Below, one piece after another: positions 1 to 6,241 of a stretch of 11,179 bases of DNA (its first letter is position 1; every line of letters starts with the position of its first letter). The position numbers and the translations under genes are program-made. The notes under the pieces are model-generated. The model was not told the DNA's origin and did no database searches. It saw only the letters and a list, made by a program, of their open reading frames with translations. The stretch is from Opitutia bacterium UBA3151. Its GTDB lineage: Bacteria; Verrucomicrobiota; Verrucomicrobiia; Opitutales; Seribacteraceae. Where the stretch lies: the NCBI GenBank assembly GCA_002364975.1, contig DEYT01000081.1, positions 1-11,179 on the forward strand, in the 5' to 3' direction.

Positions 1-1383
1 TTTCGACTGGTTTCCCATCCGGAATCCCTTGCATTACTCACCTGCCAGGAAGACCTGATTAGCCAGAATTCGAAACGCGAAACCATCCTCTCCATTCCCG
101 ATCGAAGACCTGAAGATATGGAATGTGTGCTCGAGTCAGGACGGAGTAAGGAGGACCAATGGATCATCCGCCAGTCAGGTGACCAAAATCTTCTCATTGA
201 ATTCGGGGAACCAGAACTTGACCTACGGGTAAGGTTTAAGGTTCATCTCTTTTATCAACTGCTCATGGGAAGTAAAATTACCGGGATTATTGACCTGACC
301 CCGGGAATTCGTTCCCTGCAAGTTCACTTCGAGCCCCAGGAATGTGCCCGCGATCAAGCGATCGAATGGATCCTTTCCAACCTTAATAAACTCGAGGAGG
401 AAAAAGAAACCTCGGTCCCATCAAGAATCGTTTGGCTCCCCCTTTCCTGGGACGATCCCTCCACACAATTAGCGGTGGAAAAATATCAGAAATCCGTCCG
501 CCCGGATGCTCCCTGGTACCCGGACAATATTGAATTTATCCGAAGAATCAATGGACTGTCTGACATTGATGAGGTTCGTCAAATTGCAGTCGAAGCAAGC
601 TATGTCGTACTTGGACTAGGGGATGTCTACTTGGGGGCCCCGGTAGCCACTCCCCTGGATCCCCGCCACCGTCTTGTCACCACCAAGTACAATCCGGCCC
701 GTACCTGGACTCCGGAGAATGCAGTCGGGATCGGCGGGGCTTACCTCTGCATTTACGGCATGGAGGGTCCGGGCGGATACCAGTTGATGGGCCGGACTAT
801 TCAAATGTGGAACCGTTACAACCCGGGTGGAACTTTTCCCGGGGGGAAGCCATGGCTCCTTCGTTTCTTTGATCAAATCCGGTTTTACCCGGTATCGGCA
901 TCGGAACTGGAGGAGATTAGACACGACTTCCCCCTCGGAAGATATTCCCTCCGTATCGAGGAATCGAGTTTTGACCTTAAGCAATACGAGGACTTTTTAT
1001 TGGATAATCAAGAGGACATCTCCCGGTTCAAATCTGTTCAGCAGAAAGCTTTTGAAGAAGAACGCTCCAGATGGCAGGACGAAGAAAGTGAGTTTTCCGA
1101 TACTCCTCCAGAACCGGAAATCGAATCCGAGCAAGTGATTCCCGAGGGAACCGAAGGGGTTGAAAGTCAGGTGACCGGGAATCTTTGGAAATCGCTGGTT
1201 CAATTGGGAGAAGAAGTGGTGGTCGGGCAAAATCTGGCGGTGATTGAATCGATGAAAATGGAAATTACGGTGGAATCTCCCGCCGAGGGCATTGTTCATT
1301 CCATGCTCAAAGCCGAGGGTGAACTGGTAAAAGCCGGGGAATTTCTACTTCTGCTCGAGACAAAAAAGGAGAAAGGTTCCTGA
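1..1383 (+). CDS. uca: Urea carboxylase (or guanidine carboxylase), C-terminal part; 5' end outside window
   Basis: This is a biotin-dependent carboxylase that makes allophanate from urea, bicarbonate and ATP in the cytoplasm. The frame is open to the left edge, so the ATG at 118 is internal and 460 residues are visible. Missing upstream are the biotin carboxylase domain and most of the KipA-like half of the carboxyltransferase. The visible part begins at the end of the KipA-like half. The KipI-like half follows, with WIIRQSGDQNLLIEFG, DLTPGIRSLQ, a block containing GLGDVYLGAP and DPRHRL, then VGIGGAYLCIYGMEGPGGYQ, all typical of urea carboxylase. After an acidic Glu/Pro linker (about 1060-1150) comes a biotinyl domain with ESMKM, whose biotinylated Lys is codon 1255-1257. 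The downstream gene is allophanate hydrolase, which fixes the pathway. Some enzymes annotated this way prefer guanidine, and the visible sequence does not settle that. Family assignment is very secure. Confidence 0.95.
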   Translation, partial: FRLVSHPESLALLTCQEDLISQNSKRETILSIPDRRPEDMECVLESGRSKEDQWIIRQSGDQNLLIEFGEPELDLRVRFKVHLFYQLLMGSKITGIIDLTPGIRSLQVHFEPQECARDQAIEWILSNLNKLEEEKETSVPSRIVWLPLSWDDPSTQLAVEKYQKSVRPDAPWYPDNIEFIRRINGLSDIDEVRQIAVEASYVVLGLGDVYLGAPVATPLDPRHRLVTTKYNPARTWTPENAVGIGGAYLCIYGMEGPGGYQLMGRTIQMWNRYNPGGTFPGGKPWLLRFFDQIRFYPVSASELEEIRHDFPLGRYSLRIEESSFDLKQYEDFLLDNQEDISRFKSVQQKAFEEERSRWQDEESEFSDTPPEPEIESEQVIPEGTEGVESQVTGNLWKSLVQLGEEVVVGQNLAVIESMKMEITVESPAEGIVHSMLKAEGELVKAGEFLLLLETKKEKGS

Positions 1384-1385
1384 TG
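1366..1385 (+). promoter_or_regulatory. Shine-Dalgarno and stop/start overlap coupling uca to atzF
   Basis: AAGGAG at 1366-1371, followed by AAAGG at 1372-1376, lies at the 3' end of the carboxylase gene, 6-11 bases before the ATG at 1383. The stop TGA (1381-1383) and the start ATG (1383-1385) share one A, giving TGATG. This arrangement indicates translational coupling of the two enzymes in one transcript. It also supports 1383 as the start of the hydrolase. Confidence 0.85.
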
Positions 1386-3191
1386 CCAGCGATCACCTTG
1401 AGTGAACTGAGAAATCAGTACCAAGAAAAAAGTCTGACTCCAACCGTCCTTATCGAAACCCTCTGGCCCAAGCTGGAGAGTGCGGATCCCGCGATTTGGA
1501 TCCATCGAATATCGAAGGAATCCCTCCTCGAACGAGCGGCGGAACTGGATGGTCAATCACTGAGCGAACTCCCCCTCTATGGAATTCCATTTGCAGTCAA
1601 AGACAATATGGATGTCGCCGGTTGCCCAACCTCTGCGGGTTGCCCCGATTTCAGCTACCAGGCAAAAACCGATTCCTATGTGGTCGAGCTTCTGGTTTCT
1701 GCCGGGGCCATCCTGATCGGAAAGACGAATATGGACCAGTTCGCTACCGGATTGGTGGGAACCCGGAGTCCCTACGGGGTACCCGGCAATGCCTTTGACC
1801 CGGTATTTATTCCAGGTGGGTCAAGTTCCGGTTCTGCGGTGGCCGTCGCAAAGGGGTTGGTTTCTTTCTCCCTTGGTACCGACACCGCTGGTTCGGGCCG
1901 AGTTCCCGCCTCTTTTAACAACCTGCTTGGTTTTAAGCCGACCCGGGGAAAAGTGAGTAATCGCGGGATCATCCCCGCCTGCCGAACCCTGGACTGCGTG
2001 TCGGTCTTCGGCTTGCAGGTTGGCGACATTGCGGAGGTCCTCTCAGTTTTAGAGGAATGGGACCCGCTGGATCCATTTTCCAGGAAGGTTGAAGAACATA
2101 CTCCATGCTCTCTTTCCGAGACTCCAAAAGTTGCCCTTTTATCAGATAATCTGCTTGATTTCTTTGGCGATTCGATGGCCCAAAATGCCTACGAGAAGAG
2201 TGTCGAGGTACTGGCCAAGTCCGGGCTCGATCTCCATTCCGTCGATCTGAGCCCATTTCTGGAGGCGGCCGACCTGCTCTATTTGGGCCCGTGGGTGGCG
2301 GAAAGGTATCTCGCCACCAGTCCGCTCATCAATGAATCACCTGATTCGTTCCTCCCGGAGACCCGGAGAATTATAAAAGGGGGAAGTGAGCCCTCAGCCC
2401 AAGAGGCTTTCCTCGCACAGTACAAACTCGCGGGACTACGACGGGAAGCGGATAAAATCTGGGAGAACTTTGATTTCATCGCCCTACCTACCACCGGCAC
2501 CATTTTTACCCGCGAAGCAATCTCCCATGATCCGATCGAATTAAACTCCAAACTCGGTCGCTATACAAATTTCATGAACCTGCTCGATCTCTGCGGATGT
2601 GCTGTGCCCACTGCATTCCGCGAAGATGGACTGCCAGCCGGCCTGACTCTTTTTGCCCCTGCTTTTCAAGATCGGGATGTGCTTCGATGGGCCGGGGAAA
2701 TCCACCGAACTGCTGCAACCGGAGGGGGACTGGAGCTGAAATTTGAACCTGAACCACTTTGCGATTCGGAACATGTGGCGAGCATTGATCTTTTTGTCTG
2801 CGGTTCCCATATGTCGGAATTACCCCTGAACCAACAACTCACTGAACTAGGGGCTGAGTATCTTGGTGAAGCGGAAACCGATCCCCATTACCGCATGTAT
2901 ATTCTTCCCCCAACGGAGTCACTTCCGATTCGTCCCGGTCTGGTCCGATGCAAGGAGGAGACCGTTTCGCTCCCCGGAGAACTTTGGAGGATGCCCTTGA
3001 AAAACTTCGGTGCTTTCATGCTTAAAATCCGTTTTCCGCTCGGTATTTCCCAAGTCCAAATGAATAATGGTAAATCGGAATACGGTTTTTGTTGCGATCC
3101 CAGCGGTGTAGAAAGTAGCTCAGAAATTACCCATTTCCGTGGCTGGCGCTCTTATCTCGCAGAGAATAAGAAAAATACCGGGATAAGCTAG
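1383..3191 (+). CDS. atzF: Allophanate hydrolase
   Basis: This 602-residue cytoplasmic enzyme hydrolyses allophanate to ammonia and CO2, completing urea breakdown. The N-terminal domain (about 1-460) is an amidase-signature fold. The Ser-cisSer-Lys triad is visible as K73 in PFAVKDN, S147 in PGGSSSGSA and the nucleophile S171 in DTAGSGR. The conserved LLGFKPTRG follows. The C-terminal domain (about 470-602, from IDLFVCGSHM) is the one that separates allophanate hydrolase from simple amidases; in characterised enzymes it decarboxylates N-carboxycarbamate. Length matches the two-domain, about 600-residue family members. It overlaps the carboxylase stop by one base and has a good ribosome binding site. 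In yeast the two activities form one fused urea amidolyase, but here they are separate coupled genes. No damage to the gene is seen. Confidence 0.96.
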   Translation: MPAITLSELRNQYQEKSLTPTVLIETLWPKLESADPAIWIHRISKESLLERAAELDGQSLSELPLYGIPFAVKDNMDVAGCPTSAGCPDFSYQAKTDSYVVELLVSAGAILIGKTNMDQFATGLVGTRSPYGVPGNAFDPVFIPGGSSSGSAVAVAKGLVSFSLGTDTAGSGRVPASFNNLLGFKPTRGKVSNRGIIPACRTLDCVSVFGLQVGDIAEVLSVLEEWDPLDPFSRKVEEHTPCSLSETPKVALLSDNLLDFFGDSMAQNAYEKSVEVLAKSGLDLHSVDLSPFLEAADLLYLGPWVAERYLATSPLINESPDSFLPETRRIIKGGSEPSAQEAFLAQYKLAGLRREADKIWENFDFIALPTTGTIFTREAISHDPIELNSKLGRYTNFMNLLDLCGCAVPTAFREDGLPAGLTLFAPAFQDRDVLRWAGEIHRTAATGGGLELKFEPEPLCDSEHVASIDLFVCGSHMSELPLNQQLTELGAEYLGEAETDPHYRMYILPPTESLPIRPGLVRCKEETVSLPGELWRMPLKNFGAFMLKIRFPLGISQVQMNNGKSEYGFCCDPSGVESSSEITHFRGWRSYLAENKKNTGIS

Positions 3192-3208
3192 AGCAGTTGT
3201 AACCTCTT

Positions 3209-3628
3209 TTAATCGTCCAGACCGGGTGGCCTCCTGAACTTCTTAGTCTGTGATCGTGAACCTTTAGCTTGTAAGCGGCGCTCTTTCGAAGCCCGTGTCG
3301 GGGAAGTTGCCCAGCGTGACTTCTGGACCTGCATCACTTCCTTGATCAAATCCTTTAAGCGGACAAGAGCTTTTTCCCGGTTTGCCTCCTGGGAGCGGGC
3401 TTGTTGGGACTTGATGATCACCACGCCCCCCGGGCTGATCCGACGATCTTTTTTTTCCAATAATTTTTGCTTGTACACTTCGGGTAAGGAAGAGGCCCGA
3501 ATATCAAAAAATAAATGAACTGCGGTGGACACCTTGTTGACATTCTGCCCACCGGGGCCTTGTGAACGAACCGCGTGCAAATCAATCTCATGGAGGGGAA
3601 TCGATACTCTGGAAGAAACATGCAACAT
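3209..3628 (-). CDS. arfB: ArfB (YaeJ) alternative ribosome-rescue peptidyl-tRNA hydrolase
   Basis: This 139-residue protein hydrolyses peptidyl-tRNA on ribosomes stalled at the end of mRNAs lacking a stop codon. Residues 20-45 carry the release-factor GGQ catalytic motif (G26-G27-Q28, in RSQGPGGQNVNK) and the family block FDIRASSLPEVYK. The C-terminus is strongly basic (SKERRLQAKGSRSQTKKFRR); in E. coli ArfB this kind of tail sits in the empty mRNA channel. It lacks the codon-recognition domains of RF1/RF2, and its length is almost that of E. coli ArfB (140). The ATG at 3628 gives the expected N-terminus (MLHVSSRVSIPLHEI), although the nearest Shine-Dalgarno-like GGAAG is about 14 bases upstream. 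The stop lies 17 bp from the convergent allophanate hydrolase stop. It appears functionally unrelated to its neighbours. Confidence 0.94.
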   Translation of the reverse strand: MLHVSSRVSIPLHEIDLHAVRSQGPGGQNVNKVSTAVHLFFDIRASSLPEVYKQKLLEKKDRRISPGGVVIIKSQQARSQEANREKALVRLKDLIKEVMQVQKSRWATSPTRASKERRLQAKGSRSQTKKFRRPPGLDD

Positions 3629-3730
3629 CTAGCTTATCACATCTTCCAATTTGTATCGTAACAAGCAAAACTTCACTTCGATTTGCTAAAACTTCGATCC
3701 ATACTGGGTTTTAAAACTCCTAACGATAAC

Positions 3731-6082
3731 TTAGATCATAGACCAAGTGTTACCATTTAATCCATAAATGGCTTGTTCACCCGCATAAATCCAATAAGCA
3801 CCCGAAGAACTATATAAAAACGGTCTGCTTTGACCTGAGGTAAATAACCAGCCATAGGTTGGGCTGAAAAGCCAGCTGGCAGCATCGGTCTGGTCTGATC
3901 GATAAAGCCACCCGAGAGAGGAATGAAAAATCCATGGACCTTCATTTTCCCAATAAAATCCAATCCAAGAGAGCGTTTTCCAGCCTGCATTTAAACTTTC
4001 CGCCTCTGACCAACCCTTGGACTTGGTAAAATTGGCAGTAACCGAGGTATCCGCAACCAAGGTATGATTAAGAGTCGAATCGCTACCGACTGTTTCTCCA
4101 CTCCAGTGGCTGAAGGTGTAACCGAAGTTGGCATTCGCATGTAAGGTAACTTCCGTACCACCCTGATAACTGCCGGATCCAGAAACCGTACCGGGATTGC
4201 CCGATGTTGGACTGACCGAGGTATTGAGAACAAAGTTGAAGATGGTGTTGGTATCGGCCGGGGTCCACGCATTTGCCAATCGAATAGCTTCGTAGGCATT
4301 GACCACTCCACCACTGGATACCATGCCGTTTAACTCGTCCACTTTGGTAACCGAGTTGAGCAGGATTTCACGAAGATCTCGAACCGTAAGTTCAGGCCGA
4401 TGTGAGAGCACCATTGCCGCGACCCCACTGACTACGGGAGCGGAAAAGGATGTGCCATCATCGTACTCGTATTCGTTGCCGGTAAAGTTGAAGGAGGTAA
4501 CCCCATTGATGCGAAAATCGTCGATGTAAACACCGTCATCATACCAAGCGGAATCCGTTTTCAAGCGAAAGCGGAATTGTACATTACTTTCTCCTTCGAG
4601 TTCGGCCAAGTCGAAGCTGTAGAGCGTGCCGAGCACTCCGCTATAACCGTAGATTCCATCAATGACTTCCCAGGTAACCCCGTAATTCGTGGAGTATTCA
4701 ATAAAAAGGAAATCATAGGAAAAGCTCCAGTAGTTGTAAGCAAGCTGATGATAGATCCGAACATAGAGTTTGGGACTACTCACTCCTTCCATGGTGAGCA
4801 ATGGACTTACAGTAAAAGTGTCGCTGTTATTGTAATAATTGATCGGATTACCAAAGTAATCGTTGCTGTCGGTGGCCCAGCGATTACCAAACAGATCAGT
4901 ATGAAAGCTCCATCCCATCCCACTGTAGTCGTTACGTGTTCGACCGGTGGTCCATTGACTCCCAAAGCTGAAATCCTCGTAATACCAGAGCTTTCGGGAA
5001 ACCGTAGGGCCGATCATATTGGTACCGGGTGCGGCAAGATCGACATTGGTAACTCCATAATTGGAAAAGGGAGCCAGTTCATTTTGTGAAGTGGTTGCCG
5101 CAACTGAAAGGATTGCGTTCCCGTCATATGCCGCCGGATAGACCGGATTGTAATCAATATCGTCTCCGATTCCATCCACTCCACCATTACCCGCAGCACA
5201 AATCAAAATAGTATCATACTCGTTCTCCAAATCATAGATTGCTTCCTGCAGGGGATAATTAAAGGGCTTCCCCTTGCCCAGGCTCAAATTCAGAATGCGG
5301 GCCCCATTAGTTACCCCGTAGGCTGCGGCGAGAATGATTTGTTCATCGGTTGCTCCCCCAGTCTCATCAAACACCCGAAGAGGAATAATAAAGGAGTCTG
5401 GGGCAATTCCGGTGATCCCCTCCCCATTGGTGGGATCCGCGGAAATGATTCCGGCAACCAGAGTGCCATGCCCGTTTAAATCCTCTGGTTGATTGTCCCA
5501 ATCAACAAAATCCCAACCGATGGTGTCGTCCACCAGTCCGTTGTTATCATCGTCCACTCCGACGATTCCGTTTTGCTCTAGTATCTTGCCGCCCAATCTG
5601 AGACTGATCTCAGGATGATTCATCGCTACCCCTGAATCAATCACCGCCACTCCGGTTTGCTGTTGCGGATTGTAAATTTGAATAGCTTCATCCCAATTGA
5701 TATCGGCATTTACATTGCCGGTCTTCCCATTCACCTCTTGACCGATGTTATGAAGCGACCACTGAAGCGAATACGCAGGTTCAGAAGAGGACTGTAAACT
5801 TGCCCTGCGGTTGTTGAAATCCGCATATTTCACACAGGGCCGAGCATTGAGTAGCGGGATGATCTCCGCAGCATCCAATCCTTCGGGCAAGGTATAAAGT
5901 ATAGCCTTAGTCAAAAGAAATCTCCTTTTTTCCTGAAGCCCGAATCTTTGAATCAATCTTTCTCTTTCACTAGGAAAACAAGCATCATGGAATCTTATGA
6001 AAACTTCATTTTCTACATAGTCTTTTTGATTCGAAAATAAAGGTAGGCTGTAAAATAAAAATAATGTTAACCACTTGTACAC
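3731..6082 (-). CDS. Secreted subtilisin-family (S8) serine protease with inserted beta domain, InlB-like repeat and GW-rich C-terminal module
   Basis: This is an exported subtilase of 783 residues from the GTG at 6082. A TTG at 6097, just after an in-frame TAA, would add five residues. I prefer GTG because GGA lies about 10 bases upstream and the protein then begins MYKWLTLFLFYSLPLF, a compact signal peptide. Residues 23-92 resemble the fervidolysin-type propeptide. The triad is D149 (AVIDSG), H205 (NGHGTLVAG) and S547 (GTSFSAPVVSG), with oxyanion N299 (AAGN). An Asp/Asn-rich loop (GVDDDNNGLVDD) before the His is common in large subtilases and may bind calcium. About 175 residues (361-535) are inserted between DLAAPGTN and GTSFSAP, ending in VQFRFRLKTD and DDGVYIDDFRI. 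One InlB-like repeat (617-687) and a Trp/Gly-rich module (700-783) finish the protein. All catalytic residues are present, so it should be active. The substrate is unknown. Confidence 0.93.
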   Translation of the reverse strand: MYKWLTLFLFYSLPLFSNQKDYVENEVFIRFHDACFPSERERLIQRFGLQEKRRFLLTKAILYTLPEGLDAAEIIPLLNARPCVKYADFNNRRASLQSSSEPAYSLQWSLHNIGQEVNGKTGNVNADINWDEAIQIYNPQQQTGVAVIDSGVAMNHPEISLRLGGKILEQNGIVGVDDDNNGLVDDTIGWDFVDWDNQPEDLNGHGTLVAGIISADPTNGEGITGIAPDSFIIPLRVFDETGGATDEQIILAAAYGVTNGARILNLSLGKGKPFNYPLQEAIYDLENEYDTILICAAGNGGVDGIGDDIDYNPVYPAAYDGNAILSVAATTSQNELAPFSNYGVTNVDLAAPGTNMIGPTVSRKLWYYEDFSFGSQWTTGRTRNDYSGMGWSFHTDLFGNRWATDSNDYFGNPINYYNNSDTFTVSPLLTMEGVSSPKLYVRIYHQLAYNYWSFSYDFLFIEYSTNYGVTWEVIDGIYGYSGVLGTLYSFDLAELEGESNVQFRFRLKTDSAWYDDGVYIDDFRINGVTSFNFTGNEYEYDDGTSFSAPVVSGVAAMVLSHRPELTVRDLREILLNSVTKVDELNGMVSSGGVVNAYEAIRLANAWTPADTNTIFNFVLNTSVSPTSGNPGTVSGSGSYQGGTEVTLHANANFGYTFSHWSGETVGSDSTLNHTLVADTSVTANFTKSKGWSEAESLNAGWKTLSWIGFYWENEGPWIFHSSLGWLYRSDQTDAASWLFSPTYGWLFTSGQSRPFLYSSSGAYWIYAGEQAIYGLNGNTWSMI
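3734..3985 (-). other. GW-rich C-terminal module of the S8 protease
   Basis: The last 84 residues contain GWKTLSWIGFYW, then PWIFHSSLGWLY, SWLFSPTYGWLF, PFLYSSSGAYWIY and a closing LNGNTW. The spacing of WI(F/Y)H, GWLY, W-L-(F/Y), GW and (Y/N)W(I/V)Y matches the C-terminus of the adjacent YHYH protein (6245-6514). I recall similar C-termini in secreted Verrucomicrobiota proteins. A surface-attachment or sorting role is inference. Confidence 0.65.
4022..4234 (-). repeat. Single InlB-B-like repeat module in the S8 protease
   Basis: This encodes about 71 residues with the pattern SVSPTSGNPGTVSGSGSYQGG, TEVTLHANANFGYTFSHWSG and LVADTSVTANF. That is the hallmark of the divergent InlB B-repeat / Flg_new class of beta-grasp-like modules in secreted proteins. 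It is the same class as the two tandem modules in the neighbouring YHYH gene, but diverged in sequence. It sits between the protease domain and the C-terminal module and probably acts as a spacer. Confidence 0.75.
4478..5002 (-). other. Beta-rich domain inserted inside the S8 catalytic domain
   Basis: This segment encodes about 175 residues lying between the DLAAPGTN strand and the GTSFSAP serine motif, where ordinary subtilisins have only a few tens of residues. It is rich in Tyr, Trp, Phe, Ser and Asp. Its end (VQFRFRLKTDSAW, then DDGVYIDDFRING) resembles the final strands of the MAM/jelly-roll-like domains of immune inhibitor A and related secreted proteases. Domain identity is inferred from that ending. 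The boundaries are approximate. Confidence 0.6.
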
Positions 6083-6165
6083 TATTTCGAAATCCAATTA
6101 GATTAGTTATTTTCGCAAACTCTGAGAATTGCTTAGTAAAACATAAAGCTGCCAGCATGCATGAC

Positions 6166-6215
6166 AAAAATCAAATTTTTATCTTATTCGGAAAAAATTA
6201 AACATTACTTCCGAA
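6166..6215 (-). terminator. Weak AT-rich inverted repeats downstream of the YHYH gene
   Basis: The 144-bp gap between the YHYH stop and the S8 start contains two inverted repeats. TTCGGAA (6187-6193) pairs perfectly with TTCCGAA (6209-6215) around a 15-base loop. AAAAAT (6166-6171) pairs with ATTTTT (6175-6180) around a 3-base loop. In - strand order the 7-bp stem lies about 27 bases after the stop and is followed by AT-rich sequence. This could be a weak intrinsic terminator, but the stem is short and has no clean U-tract. The rest of the gap is AT-rich and presumably holds the S8 promoter, which I could not identify. Confidence 0.25.
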
Positions 6216-6241
6216 ATGCTATTGAATACCTTATGAAACTT

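Noticed and set aside
118..120. ATG as the start of a 421-residue protein
   Set aside because: The frame is open to position 1 and the upstream residues (FRLVSHPESLALL) fit urea carboxylase, so this Met is internal.
3192..3208. Bidirectional terminator between the convergent atzF and arfB stops
   Set aside because: The gap is 17 bases with no inverted repeat that I can see.
3629..3730. Hairpin AGCAAA (3664-3669) / TTTGCT (3682-3687) and palindrome GTTTTAAAAC as a terminator of the S8 gene
   Set aside because: The stem is only 6 bp and AT-rich with no U-tract; the palindrome has no loop. This is too weak to call.
4577..5089. 170-codon open frame on the + strand
   Set aside because: It is antisense to the S8 protease insert and catalytic domain, which have clear family motifs. 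No recognisable domain or signal supports the antisense frame.
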